A DNA stretch of 64,000 bases from CALLPQ01 sp964421675 (GTDB lineage: Bacteria > Pseudomonadota > Alphaproteobacteria > Caulobacterales > Parvularculaceae): contig CAYQXV010000006.1 of the NCBI GenBank assembly GCA_964421675.1, positions 28,642 through 92,641 of the forward strand, written 5' to 3'. Made by a program: the position numbers and the translations under genes. Below the pieces are notes generated by a model, which ran no database searches, was not told where the DNA came from, and worked only from the letters and a program-made list of their open reading frames with translations. Shown piece after piece: positions 17,122 through 26,530 of the stretch. Each line of letters opens with the position of its first letter. Position 1 is the first letter of the stretch.

Positions 17122-18909
17122 ATGTCGTCAACTTACGAAATTATTGATCACGAATATGATGTCGTCGTCGTTGGCGCCGGTGGCGCTGGATTGCGCGCAA
17201 CACTTGGCGCTGCGCAAGCGGGTTTAAAAACCGCATGCGTTACCAAAGTGTTCCCGACACGCTCGCACACTGTTGCCGCGCAGGGCGGAATATCGGCATC
17301 CCTGGGCAATATGGGTGAAGATGACTGGCGCTGGCATATGTACGATACCGTGAAGGGATCGGACTGGCTGGGCGATCAGGATGCGATTGAATATCTGTGT
17401 AAAAATGCACCGGCCGCTGTTTATGAATTAGAACATTGGGGCGTTCCGTTTTCTCGGACAGATGAAGGCAAAATTTATCAGCGTGCATTTGGCGGCATGA
17501 CCAAAAACTTTGGTGAAGGTCAGGTACAACGCACCTGTGCCGCTGCTGACCGAACCGGACACGCTATTCTTCACACGCTTTACGGCCAGTCGGTCAAACA
17601 GAAAGCAGAATTCTTTATTGAGTATTTTGCGCTTGATTTGATTATGAATGACGCTGGCGAATGCGTCGGCCTTATGGCGTGGCGTCTTGATGACGGCACC
17701 ATTCACCGCTTTTCAGCAAAAATGGTTGTCCTGGCAACTGGTGGATATGGCCGCGCGTTCTTCTCATGTACATCAGCGCACACCTGTACAGGCGATGGCA
17801 ATGCGATGGTTCTGCGAGCCGGGCTTCCGCTGCAGGATATGGAATTTATCCAGTTCCACCCCACCGGCATTTATGGTGCCGGCGTTCTAATTACTGAAGG
17901 GGCCCGAGGGGAAGGTGGTTATCTGACCAACTCCGAAGGCGAACGCTTCATGGAGCGATATGCGCCGTCTGCGAAAGATCTCGCATCGCGCGACGTTGTT
18001 TCACGCTCCATGACAATCGAAATTCAAGAAGGCCGAGGCGTTGGTCCGAATAAGGATCACATTCACCTCAACCTTAACCACCTGGACCCTGCTGTCTTGG
18101 CACAGCGCCTGCCGGGTATTTCGGAATCAGCAAAAGTATTTGCCGGTGTTGATGTCACCAAAGAACCGATCCCAGTTATCCCGACCGTGCATTATAATAT
18201 GGGCGGCATTCCTACCAATTATCATGGCGAAGTTGTCACCAAAAAAGGGGATGATACTGATGTTGTCGTTCCGGGTCTGATGGCAATTGGTGAAGCGGGC
18301 TGCGTTTCAGTGCATGGCGCTAACAGACTTGGATCGAACTCACTTATTGATCTTGTTGTGTTTGGGCGTGCAGCAGGTCAACGGTGCGGCGATATTGTTG
18401 ACGCGAAAGCGCCTAACCCAGCACTTCCTGCTGATGCCGGGCAGGATGCTCTTTCTCGGCTCGATCATTTCCGCTACGCGAAAGGCTCTACGCCCACCGC
18501 AAAACTGCGCGGACAGATGCAACGGGTGATGCAAGAAAATTGCGCGGTATTTAGAACTGGCGACAGCCTTGAGACCGGGCGCACCCGCATTCGCGGCGTC
18601 TATGACGGCCTTCCCGATATTGGCGTGAACGATCGCTCCATGGTTTGGAACACCGATCTCGTTGAAACTCTGGAATTTGATAATCTTATTTCACAATCCT
18701 TGGTGACGATGGAAGCTGCAGCCAATCGCACGGAAAGTCGCGGCGCGCACGCCCGTGAAGACTTCCCCGATCGCGATGATAAGGACTGGATGAAACATAC
18801 CGCAACGTGGTTTTCTAATGGGAAAGTTACAATCGATTATCGCCCCGTGCACGATTACACACTGACCGATGAAATGGAGTATGTTAAACCTAAAAAACGG
18901 GTTTACTAA
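17122..18909 (+). CDS. sdhA: Succinate dehydrogenase flavoprotein subunit
   Basis: Catalytic subunit of complex II and the TCA cycle, oxidising succinate to fumarate with covalent FAD (595 residues). It shows the FAD-binding VVVGAGGAGLRA, the FAD-attachment His in TRSHTVAAQGG, the active-site HPTGIYGAG and EGARGEGGYL regions, and MGGIPTNYHGE. The end (KPKKRVY) matches the family terminus, so it is complete. A terminator follows 50 bases later and no sdhB is found downstream, which is unusual for an sdhCDA block. Confidence 0.97.
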   Translation: MSSTYEIIDHEYDVVVVGAGGAGLRATLGAAQAGLKTACVTKVFPTRSHTVAAQGGISASLGNMGEDDWRWHMYDTVKGSDWLGDQDAIEYLCKNAPAAVYELEHWGVPFSRTDEGKIYQRAFGGMTKNFGEGQVQRTCAAADRTGHAILHTLYGQSVKQKAEFFIEYFALDLIMNDAGECVGLMAWRLDDGTIHRFSAKMVVLATGGYGRAFFSCTSAHTCTGDGNAMVLRAGLPLQDMEFIQFHPTGIYGAGVLITEGARGEGGYLTNSEGERFMERYAPSAKDLASRDVVSRSMTIEIQEGRGVGPNKDHIHLNLNHLDPAVLAQRLPGISESAKVFAGVDVTKEPIPVIPTVHYNMGGIPTNYHGEVVTKKGDDTDVVVPGLMAIGEAGCVSVHGANRLGSNSLIDLVVFGRAAGQRCGDIVDAKAPNPALPADAGQDALSRLDHFRYAKGSTPTAKLRGQMQRVMQENCAVFRTGDSLETGRTRIRGVYDGLPDIGVNDRSMVWNTDLVETLEFDNLISQSLVTMEAAANRTESRGAHAREDFPDRDDKDWMKHTATWFSNGKVTIDYRPVHDYTLTDEMEYVKPKKRVY

Positions 18910-18960
18910 CGCACACCGCGCTTAACGCGTACGCGACTTCACGCACAAGAAACTTACTAC

Positions 18961-18999
18961 AAAAAAATGGGCGACAAATCTGTCACCCATTTTTTTTTA
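18961..18999. terminator. Bidirectional-looking rho-independent terminator after sdhA
   Basis: The arms ATGGGCGACA (18967-18976) and TGTCACCCAT (18981-18990) pair around a 4-base loop with one C-A mismatch on the plus strand (a U-G wobble on the minus strand). The hairpin is preceded by an A-run and followed by a T-run of eight or more. It ends the sdhCDA transcript. Confidence 0.85.
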
Positions 19000-19204
19000 C
19001 GCATCATCTCTAATACGATGAAGGCTTACGCATCTTTGGCACGGGCATTTTGCCCTCGCCCGGTGAAAGCAGATTCTATCTTGAAGACCAATCGCCAAAT
19101 CGAATAAAATTCGGTACATTATCGCGAACCAAGGCACACGCGCTTACTTCAATTCCAAAACAACATTCACCACTAGAATGTTTTTTAAAAAGGCATGACA
19201 TCCC

Positions 19205-20287
19205 ATGGCAGATCTTTTTGATAATCCAGCCGGTTTAGATGGATTTGAATTTATTGAGTTTTCAGCGCCCCAAAAGGGCCAACTCGAACCTGTATTCGAA
19301 ACGATGGGCTTCACCAATATTGCTCACCACCGCTCCAAAGATGTCAGTCTATGGCGTCAAGGCGGCATCAATCTGATCACAAATTATGAAGAGCGCTCTC
19401 CGGCTTGGTATTTCAGCCGGGAACATGGTCCGTCCGCATGCGGTATGGGCTTTCGCGTCAAAGACGCGGCAAAGGCGTACGCCCATCTGTTATCAAAAGG
19501 CGCTGAGCCTGTTGAGGTAGAGACCGGGCCTATGGAATTGCGACTGCCAGCCATTCGCGGAATTGGCAATTCGATAATTTATCTTATCGACCGCTATGGC
19601 GATGATCTCGATATTTACGATATTGATTTCATTCCCATTCCAAATGTCAATCAGCACCCAGAAGGATGCGGGTTTAACATCATCGATCACCTTACCCACA
19701 ATGTTTATGGTGGGCGGATGAAATATTGGGCCGACTTCTACGAGACCTTATTCAATTTCCGGGAAATCCGTTTTTTCGATATTAAAGGGGAATATACCGG
19801 CCTAACCTCGAAGGCACTCACCGCGCCCGATGGTAAAATCCGTATCCCCCTTAATGAAGAAGGCGAAGGGGGAAAAGGCCAGATTGAAGAATTTTTGCGG
19901 GAGTTTAACGGCGAAGGCATCCAGCACATCGCTTTGATTTGCGATGATCTTATTGCCTGCTGGGACAGGTTGAAAAAACACGGTGTACCCTTCATGAAGG
20001 CACCGCCAGAAACCTATTATAAAATGTTGGACGAGCGGCTTCCAAGCCACGGTGAGCCCGTAAATGCCCTGCAACAACGCGGCATCTTACTTGATGGCAC
20101 AACCGAAGGCGGCACGTCTCGATTATTGCTGCAAATTTTTGCCGAACCTCGCATTGGCCCTGTCTTCTTTGAATTCATTCAACGCAAAGGTGATGATGGG
20201 TTTGGTGAGGGTAACTTCAAAGCTTTATTCGAAAGCATAGAACGCGACCAAATTGAACGCGGTGTCCTGGACACAAAAGAAGGATAA
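19205..20287 (+). CDS. hpd: 4-hydroxyphenylpyruvate dioxygenase
   Basis: Converts 4-hydroxyphenylpyruvate to homogentisate in tyrosine breakdown (non-heme iron, 360 residues). The two-metal-His-one-Glu site is visible at H162 (IIDHLTHNV), H241 (GIQHIAL) and E323 (FFEFIQRKGD), and the C-terminal helix after GFGEGNFKALFESIE is intact. It heads a three-gene plus-strand unit with a VOC enzyme (5 bases downstream) and an FAH-type hydrolase. Homogentisate dioxygenase and maleylacetoacetate isomerase are not present in the window. Confidence 0.94.
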   Translation: MADLFDNPAGLDGFEFIEFSAPQKGQLEPVFETMGFTNIAHHRSKDVSLWRQGGINLITNYEERSPAWYFSREHGPSACGMGFRVKDAAKAYAHLLSKGAEPVEVETGPMELRLPAIRGIGNSIIYLIDRYGDDLDIYDIDFIPIPNVNQHPEGCGFNIIDHLTHNVYGGRMKYWADFYETLFNFREIRFFDIKGEYTGLTSKALTAPDGKIRIPLNEEGEGGKGQIEEFLREFNGEGIQHIALICDDLIACWDRLKKHGVPFMKAPPETYYKMLDERLPSHGEPVNALQQRGILLDGTTEGGTSRLLLQIFAEPRIGPVFFEFIQRKGDDGFGEGNFKALFESIERDQIERGVLDTKEG

Positions 20288-20292
20288 CCCTC

Positions 20293-20853
20293 ATGAGTGC
20301 TCTGCAATTAAACGGCTTTCACCACGTTGCCTATCGATGCAAAGACGCAAAAGAAACGGTCAATTTTTACCGCGATGCGTTGAATATGGATTTTCAACTC
20401 GCAATCGCTGAAGATCATGTGCCGTCAACTGGTGAACATGATCCCTATATGCATATTTTTCTGGATGCGGGTAACGGAAATGTTCTTGCGTTTTTCGAAC
20501 TCCCCACCCAGCCCGATATGGGCAGAGACGAAAATACCCCCAGATGGGTTCAGCATATCGCTTTCAAAGTCGACAATGTTGATGTCCTAAACGATGCCAA
20601 ACAACGCATAGAAAAAATGGGTACTTCCGTTATTGGTCCGATCAATCATGGAATATTCAAATCGATCTATTTCTTTGATCCCAATGGCCACAGACTTGAG
20701 CTCGCCGCAAACACCGGAACAGCGGAACAAATGTCAGAACTAAAGCGTGTTGCCCCAGACATGCTTGAAGAATGGAGCAAAACAAAAAAAGCGCCGCGTC
20801 ATGCCGCTTGGTTACACGACAAAATTAATGCTGAAGGCCAGGACCCATCATGA
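20293..20853 (+). CDS. VOC-superfamily metalloenzyme between hpd and the FAH-type gene
   Basis: This single-chain vicinal-oxygen-chelate protein (186 residues) has two beta-alpha-beta repeats and a full apparent metal set: H11 (FHHVAYRC), E69 (LAFFEL), H88 (VQHIAF) and E136 (GHRLELAAN). These residues suggest an active glyoxalase, dioxygenase or isomerase rather than a binding protein. It lies within an aromatic-catabolism unit where homogentisate dioxygenase would be expected, so a ring-cleavage or isomerisation role is possible but unproved. Its stop overlaps the next ATG (ATGA). Confidence 0.85.
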   Translation: MSALQLNGFHHVAYRCKDAKETVNFYRDALNMDFQLAIAEDHVPSTGEHDPYMHIFLDAGNGNVLAFFELPTQPDMGRDENTPRWVQHIAFKVDNVDVLNDAKQRIEKMGTSVIGPINHGIFKSIYFFDPNGHRLELAANTGTAEQMSELKRVAPDMLEEWSKTKKAPRHAAWLHDKINAEGQDPS

Positions 20854-21860
20854 AACTTGCCACCCTTAAAACATCCAGCCGCGATGGAAAGCTCGTTATC
20901 GTCGCAAAAGACCTTACGCACTATGCCGACGCCTCCTCCATCGCCCCGACATTGCAAGCCGCCTTGGATGATTGGGAAAATAGTGCGCCTGAATTGGAAA
21001 AACTATCCGCGCAGGTCAACGCCAAGACGATTGAAACACACCCCTTTGATCAAAAGGCATGCGCAAGCCCGTTACCACGCGCCTATCAATGGGCCGATGG
21101 AAGCGCCTATATCAACCATGTTGAATTGGTGCGAAAAGCGCGCGGCGCTGAAGTCCCCGAAAGTTTCTATGACGACCCGCTCATGTATCAAGGGGGATCA
21201 GATGTGTTCCTTGGCCCATATGACCCGATACCCTTAGGCAATGAAAGCTGGGGATGCGATATGGAAGGGGAAGTTGCGATCATCACAGATGACGTCCCTA
21301 TGGGCGTCACCGAAGATATGGCAACAAACCATATAAAATTGATTATGCTGTGTAATGATGTGTCTTTGCGCGGACTAATCCCCGGCGAGTTGGCCAAAGG
21401 GTTTGGCTTCTTTCAATCCAAGCCGCCGAGTGCATTTAGCCCGGTTGCCGTTACACCCGATGAATTAGGAGATAGCTGGCGCAACTCGCTGGTTCACCTG
21501 CCCTTACATGTCGATTATAATGGGAAACCATTTGGCCGGGCCCAAGCGGGCGTTGATGCTACATTCTCTCTAGCCCGTCTCGTGGCTCATGCGGCCATGA
21601 CACGCCCGCTTAGCGCTGGCACGGTTATTGGCTCTGGAACAGTTTCCAATAAAGGCGCAGATGGCGGTCCCGGTAAGCCAGTCGATGAAGGCGGTCTTGG
21701 ATATTCTTGCATCGCCGAAATCCGGATGATTGAAACGATCACTAACGGTAAACCCTCAACGCCGTTTATGTCGGCTGGAGATACTGTCAGCATTGAAATG
21801 GATGATAACACCGGTGCTTCAATTTTTGGGCGTATTGAGCAAAAAGTTATTGCGGTTTAA
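20850..21860 (+). CDS. Fumarylacetoacetate hydrolase family protein
   Basis: Hydrolyses a carbon-carbon bond in a diketo acid, probably fumarylacetoacetate or an analogue (336 residues). It has the FAH-fold metal site in GCDMEGEVAIITDD, followed by CNDVSLRGLIPGELAKGFGFFQSKP. The GTVIGSGTVSNKG segment near the C-terminus is typical. An N-terminal SH3-like part precedes the catalytic domain from about residue 80. ATGA overlap with the VOC gene implies coupled translation. Together with hpd it supports tyrosine or homogentisate-type breakdown. Substrate is inferred. Confidence 0.88.
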   Translation: MKLATLKTSSRDGKLVIVAKDLTHYADASSIAPTLQAALDDWENSAPELEKLSAQVNAKTIETHPFDQKACASPLPRAYQWADGSAYINHVELVRKARGAEVPESFYDDPLMYQGGSDVFLGPYDPIPLGNESWGCDMEGEVAIITDDVPMGVTEDMATNHIKLIMLCNDVSLRGLIPGELAKGFGFFQSKPPSAFSPVAVTPDELGDSWRNSLVHLPLHVDYNGKPFGRAQAGVDATFSLARLVAHAAMTRPLSAGTVIGSGTVSNKGADGGPGKPVDEGGLGYSCIAEIRMIETITNGKPSTPFMSAGDTVSIEMDDNTGASIFGRIEQKVIAV

Positions 21861-21944
21861 CCGGCTCGAATAAATTTTGCCGGAAAACCTGCAAAATCAC
21901 TTCATGATCTCTAACGTGAGCATCGTAAGGTCGGCACGGCACCG

Positions 21945-22975
21945 CTAAGGGCGCTGCTTTGGCGCGCGCGGTATTAGGGCGGGTGTTCGTTTCCGATAGG
22001 CTTGATAGGCAGGGTNNNNNNNNNNNNNNNNNNNNNNNNNNNNNNNNNNNNNNNNNNNNNNNNNNNNNNNNNNNNNNNNNNNNNNNNNNNNNNNNNNNNN
22101 NNNNNNNNNNNNNNNGGCGCGCGCGGTATTAGGGCGGGTGTTCGTTTCCGATAGGCTTGATAGGCAGGGTCATCCCCCCACTTTTTCAAAGCATGCTTAT
22201 CGAGCAGCGGAACGCCGCTCACCTTTAGCAATAAGAATGCGACAAATACTGGCGAGACGGCAACAATCCACTCTGGCCCGCGTATAATCGGCAGAGCGAT
22301 TACAAAAACGCCAATCCATAGAAGAATTTCACCAAAATAATTTGGATGGCGCGACCAGGCCCAAAGACCTGAGGTAATGAAGGTGTCCTTATTTTTAGGA
22401 TCTTTTCGGAAAGCCCTTTTTTGCGCATCAGCTACAACTTCAATTGCAAATCCAACAACCCACAAGATGGCCCCGAGGAAAAAGAAAATATCGATGGGCA
22501 TTCTATTTTGTGTTGAGATCACCAACAAGGCGCCGAGTGATGTCAAAATTACCCAAGTCGCCTGCAGCGTCCATGCGGTTAAAAACCTGCCCGCATGTGT
22601 TTTGATTTGATCGAACCGTCGGTCATGACCATCGGCTTGAATTCTCGTAAATAGAAATGAGCCAAGTCGCAGGGCCCATATAAAAACCATACTCGCCGCA
22701 ACAATAGCGCGCAGATCCAAGGGCGCCGATAACACTCCTGCTGTCCCTATAACCGAAAAATAGGTGAACGCCCCCACAAGGTCATAAAATCGTTCAGATT
22801 GCGCGATTGCTGACGGAAAAAATGCCAACCAATTTATACCATAGGCAACAACGGCACATACAAACAATACCGACAATCCGCCAACACGCACATCGCCAAG
22901 GCCGGCAATATAGGCAGTACTGCAACCCAATATCGTAAAAATTCCTATGCTGAGGAATATGCGGATATTTTTCAT
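21945..22975 (-). CDS. DUF1295 (steroid 5-alpha-reductase-like) membrane protein, interrupted by an assembly gap
   Basis: An integral membrane protein of the 5-alpha-reductase / isoprenylcysteine-methyltransferase-like fold, with about seven hydrophobic segments and the conserved C-terminal block WSRHPNYFGEILLW. The ATG at 22975 overlaps the region right after the thiolase stop (1 base between). The 100 Ns near the end are flanked by an exact 55-bp duplication. If the two copies are merged, the frame runs through to a TAG at 21945-21947 and gives 291 residues ending PRAPKQRP, a normal length. Function unknown; possibly a reductase acting on a lipid or sterol-like enone, alongside the thiolase. 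Confidence 0.85.
21961..22170. repeat. Exact 55-bp duplication flanking a 100-N gap (scaffolding artefact)
   Basis: Bases 21961-22015 and 22116-22170 are identical, with Ns at 22016-22115 between. The length equals a common assembler k-mer (55). The merged copies restore a clean stop codon for the DUF1295 gene, so this is two contig ends that overlap and were joined with placeholder Ns, not a biological repeat. Confidence 0.9.
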
Positions 22976-22976
22976 A

Positions 22977-24203
22977 TTACATCCCAACCACGAACGAACA
23001 ATTCGTTGTTCCCGAACCACCAACATTAAAAGTCGCCACGGTCTTCGCGCCGGGCACCTGATAGTCACCAGCCGTTCCAGTACATTGCTTGGCCGCGTCA
23101 AGCACCATACGCACCCCCGTCGCGCCCACAGGATGGCCGAGCCCAATGAGACCGCCAGACGGATTTACAGGGAGCGTCCCATCAAATGCGACCACACCCT
23201 CTTCAATTGCCTTCCATGCCTGTCCCGGAGGCGAAATACCAAAATGTTCAATCGCCATATATTCCGTGATGGAAAAGCAATCGTGGGTTTCAATCGCATC
23301 CAATTCGTTCACACCAGAAATGCCTGCACGCGCATAAGCATCAGTAATCGCCTTACGCGTCCAAGGAAAAATATAGTCACCGTTTTTGCTATCGGTAATT
23401 TTAGTTTGTAGCTTCATCGGCGCTGTGGTGTGCCCCCAACCCCGGATTTTCGCAAACGAGTCTAACGCAACGCCGTTCTTTGTTGCATAGGTCTTTGCGC
23501 GTTCAGCAGTCGCCAGAAATACAACAGCGGCGCCATCAGTAATTTGCGCGCAATCTTGCCGGCGCATCCAGCCCTCTACAACCGGGTTTGCCTCATCATT
23601 TGCGGTAAAGCTATCATCGCTAAAGGTCCAACTTTTGGTTTGTGCGTTGAGATTGCGCTTAGCATTTGTAAAATTTTTCTGCGATATCGCCATTAGGTGA
23701 TCATAAGAAAGACCGTAACGGTGATCATATTCTTGCGCCAAATCTGAAAACATTGCCGGCCATACATAAGACGCATCCTCTGCTTCCTGGCCTTTAAAGC
23801 TTGCAGCCCCAAGGTGATCGGCGGCGATGTGTCCGGCGACATTGCGCATAAACTCAATACCGACCACACAGGCAAGATCATATCGCCCGCTCTCAAGATC
23901 GCTCATCGCTGCAAGAAGAGCAAGCGAGCCGGAAGCACATGCGCCTTCATGCCGGGTTGCAGGCATACCCGCCAGCGCAGGATCGACATGTCCGAAAAAA
24001 CCGCCGAGCTGGCCTTGACCCGTAAACAGCTCACCAACAAAATTGCCAATATGGCCGACCTCTAGGTCAGATGGGTTAAGTTTAGTTTTTGTTAACCCGC
24101 CCTGCACTGTCTCAGCAAACAAATCGAAAATAGTACGATTTTCGCGCGCCCAATGGGTCGCAAAATCCGTTTGATATCCCCCAATAATATATATGTCCTG
24201 CAT
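22977..24203 (-). CDS. Thiolase-fold acetyl-CoA acetyltransferase (SCP-x-like)
   Basis: A 408-residue thiolase-superfamily enzyme. The nucleophile C89 lies in HEGACASGS, and the active-site His is in GLGHPVGATG. The usual second Cys of biosynthetic thiolases is replaced by NVGGSGTTN, as in SCP2/SCP-x-type thiolases, which favour degradation of branched or bulky acyl chains. It is followed by the DUF1295 membrane protein (TAA then ATG after one base), so the two probably act together. The start could be one codon earlier (TTG at 24206), but the ATG is preferred. The hybrid kinase is divergent. Confidence 0.88.
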   Translation of the reverse strand: MQDIYIIGGYQTDFATHWARENRTIFDLFAETVQGGLTKTKLNPSDLEVGHIGNFVGELFTGQGQLGGFFGHVDPALAGMPATRHEGACASGSLALLAAMSDLESGRYDLACVVGIEFMRNVAGHIAADHLGAASFKGQEAEDASYVWPAMFSDLAQEYDHRYGLSYDHLMAISQKNFTNAKRNLNAQTKSWTFSDDSFTANDEANPVVEGWMRRQDCAQITDGAAVVFLATAERAKTYATKNGVALDSFAKIRGWGHTTAPMKLQTKITDSKNGDYIFPWTRKAITDAYARAGISGVNELDAIETHDCFSITEYMAIEHFGISPPGQAWKAIEEGVVAFDGTLPVNPSGGLIGLGHPVGATGVRMVLDAAKQCTGTAGDYQVPGAKTVATFNVGGSGTTNCSFVVGM

Positions 24204-24284
24204 CAATGTTCACGGTCCCGTGTTAGTTCTAGTGGCGAATTTCACCTGTTAATTATCCGCATCTATAGAAAAGGTACCCACTTT

Positions 24285-24335
24285 TTAACCATACCTTCAA
24301 GTCTCATCACTAATGTTCGACCAAGGTATGGTTAA
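24285..24335. promoter_or_regulatory. 13-bp perfect inverted repeat in the leader of the hybrid kinase gene
   Basis: TTAACCATACCTT (24285-24297) and AAGGTATGGTTAA (24323-24335) are exact inverted copies, separated by 25 bases and lying 21 bases before the kinase start. They could form a hairpin in the mRNA leader or be paired operator sites in the thiolase/kinase divergent region. Confidence 0.5.
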
Positions 24336-24356
24336 TGAGATGATAGGCAGGGATCC

Positions 24357-26411
24357 ATGACACAAAGCGATAGTAATTTTGCGCCCGATGTTTTGCAACT
24401 CGCAATTGAAAGTGCAAATGTTGGTCTATGGGACTATGACTTAATAAGTAAACAGGTTTTATGGTCCCCAAGAATGTACGATATTGTTGGGATTGCTCAA
24501 GGCACTCCATTACATATTGATTCACTATACGCCATTATGCACCCTGATGATACCGATAGGGTACTGGGATCGATTAACCGCGCCCTGGAGCAGAAAAACG
24601 AATATTGCATTGAGTATCGAATTATTAGGCCCGACAATGGCGAAATAATCTGGGGACAATTTACCGGACGCGCAGTCTTTAATGATAAAAATGAGCCCAT
24701 CCGTATGCTCGGCGCTGGGATTGACATCACTAAAATAAAAAATGCCGAAGCGCTTGCCGAAGCTGCAGATCAAGCCAAGTCCCAATTTCTGGCAAATATG
24801 AGCCATGAGATTCGAACACCAATGAATGGCGTAATGGGCATGGCTGAACTACTCGCCGCCACACAACTTACCCCCAAGCAGAAAAATTTCGCCGACATTA
24901 TCGTCAAGTCAGGAAACTCACTACTAACCATCATTAATGACATTCTTGATTTTTCAAAAATCGATGCTGGCGAAATGACAATTCATCCGGAATCTTTTGA
25001 TCTCGTGGATGCGATTGAAGATGTTGCTATTCTCGTTTCAGCCAAGGCTGCTGAGAAAGAAGTGGAACTCGCTGTTCGTTATGCTCCCACACTGCCGCGG
25101 ATGTTGGTTGGTGACCCAGGGCGTATCAGACAAGTCGTTTCAAACCTGTTGAGTAATGCTGTCAAATTTACCGAAAAAGGCCATGTGCTCGTATCGGTAA
25201 GCGGCGCTGTCGAACCGGACTCTGAACAAAGCACACCGCAAAATGACATAGCAAAATTGAAGTTTTGCGTTGAGGATACTGGCGTTGGCATTCCGGACGA
25301 ACGAATCAACACGATTTTTGATAAATTTACGCAGCTCGACAACTCGGCCACGCGCGCTCATGAGGGCACCGGACTGGGACTTTCAATTTGTAAATCCCTT
25401 ATCGAGTTAATGGACGGAAAAATTGGTCTTGAAAGTACGCCCAATGAAGGATCAACCTTTTGGTTTGAAATCGATCTACCCGTCAGCAGTGAGAATAAAA
25501 AAGAAAAGCCGATCCCGACGGATGTTACCGGCGCGCATATTTTGATAATCGACGATAATGAAGTCAATCGGACTATTCTCGAAGAGCAAACCACAGCATG
25601 GAATTTCATCTCTAAATCCGCATCAACCGGTGAAGCTGGTCTGGAACTATTGAGATCCGCACCAACATTTGGCACACCTTTTGACGCCGTCATACTGGAT
25701 TACCAGATGCCAGAATTAAATGGCTTAGAGGTTGCAAAACGCATTCGCGAAAATCCAAATACAGGCAATACACCAATCATTATGTTGACGTCCGTTGACG
25801 AAGCAAGCTCGTCTAATCAATTGCGACAGCTCAATGTTGCCGGTCACCTGATTAAACCCGCGAAAGCCTCTCTACTCCTCGAAACGCTGATTGAGGCTCT
25901 CCAAAAACCAATGAAAATTGATAGTAAACCAAACTCATCGTCTGCCGATTTATCATCCATCGATACTGGTCACCGCGAAATTTTCGCCCCCACAAAACAA
26001 ACCACACAACCCGATGGTCTGGACATTCTTATTGCGGAAGACAATGACATTAATAGGATCGTGTATCAGCAAATTTTAGATAGAACTGATTATAGGTACA
26101 AATTTGCATTTAATGGACGCAAGGCTGTAGATTTATACAAAGACGAAACGCCAAAAATAATTTTGATGGATGTTTCGATGCCTGTCTTAAATGGATTAGA
26201 AGCGACTAAGGAAATTCGCGAAATCAATTTGCAAAACAATACCCACACTCCAATTATCGGCGTGACGGCACATGCAATGTCAGGCGATATGGAAAAGTGC
26301 ATTGATGCCGGCATGGATGATTATTTACCTAAACCAATATCGCCAAACCGCTTGATGGAAAAAGTGGAAGAATGGTTGGGTCAAACCGAAAAAAATAGGG
26401 CTGCTTCATAA
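24357..26411 (+). CDS. Soluble hybrid sensor histidine kinase, PAS-HisKA-HATPase-REC-REC
   Basis: A signalling protein of 684 residues without transmembrane helices, so a cytosolic sensor. Domains in order: PAS (about 12-127, with WDYDLISKQVLWSPRM), HisKA with phospho-acceptor H150 (MSHEIRTPMNG), HATPase (N-box NLLSNAVKF at ~263-271, DTGVGIP, GTGLGL), a first receiver with D448 (VILDYQMP) and a second with D605 (ILMDVSMP). There is no HPt or output domain, so the phosphate may pass to an external HPt protein. The ligand of the PAS domain is unknown. A 13-bp inverted repeat lies in its leader and a 15-bp hairpin after it. Confidence 0.93.
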   Translation: MTQSDSNFAPDVLQLAIESANVGLWDYDLISKQVLWSPRMYDIVGIAQGTPLHIDSLYAIMHPDDTDRVLGSINRALEQKNEYCIEYRIIRPDNGEIIWGQFTGRAVFNDKNEPIRMLGAGIDITKIKNAEALAEAADQAKSQFLANMSHEIRTPMNGVMGMAELLAATQLTPKQKNFADIIVKSGNSLLTIINDILDFSKIDAGEMTIHPESFDLVDAIEDVAILVSAKAAEKEVELAVRYAPTLPRMLVGDPGRIRQVVSNLLSNAVKFTEKGHVLVSVSGAVEPDSEQSTPQNDIAKLKFCVEDTGVGIPDERINTIFDKFTQLDNSATRAHEGTGLGLSICKSLIELMDGKIGLESTPNEGSTFWFEIDLPVSSENKKEKPIPTDVTGAHILIIDDNEVNRTILEEQTTAWNFISKSASTGEAGLELLRSAPTFGTPFDAVILDYQMPELNGLEVAKRIRENPNTGNTPIIMLTSVDEASSSNQLRQLNVAGHLIKPAKASLLLETLIEALQKPMKIDSKPNSSSADLSSIDTGHREIFAPTKQTTQPDGLDILIAEDNDINRIVYQQILDRTDYRYKFAFNGRKAVDLYKDETPKIILMDVSMPVLNGLEATKEIREINLQNNTHTPIIGVTAHAMSGDMEKCIDAGMDDYLPKPISPNRLMEKVEEWLGQTEKNRAAS

Positions 26412-26530
26412 GCGCTTTGCGTGCAAAGCCTATTTTGATTTGTTCGAGACAAACCATCTGCACCAGCACGGTTTATCGGTTTTTCGCCCATTCGTGATTT
26501 TTTGCAGCTTTTGAGAAATTTTAGAGTTTA

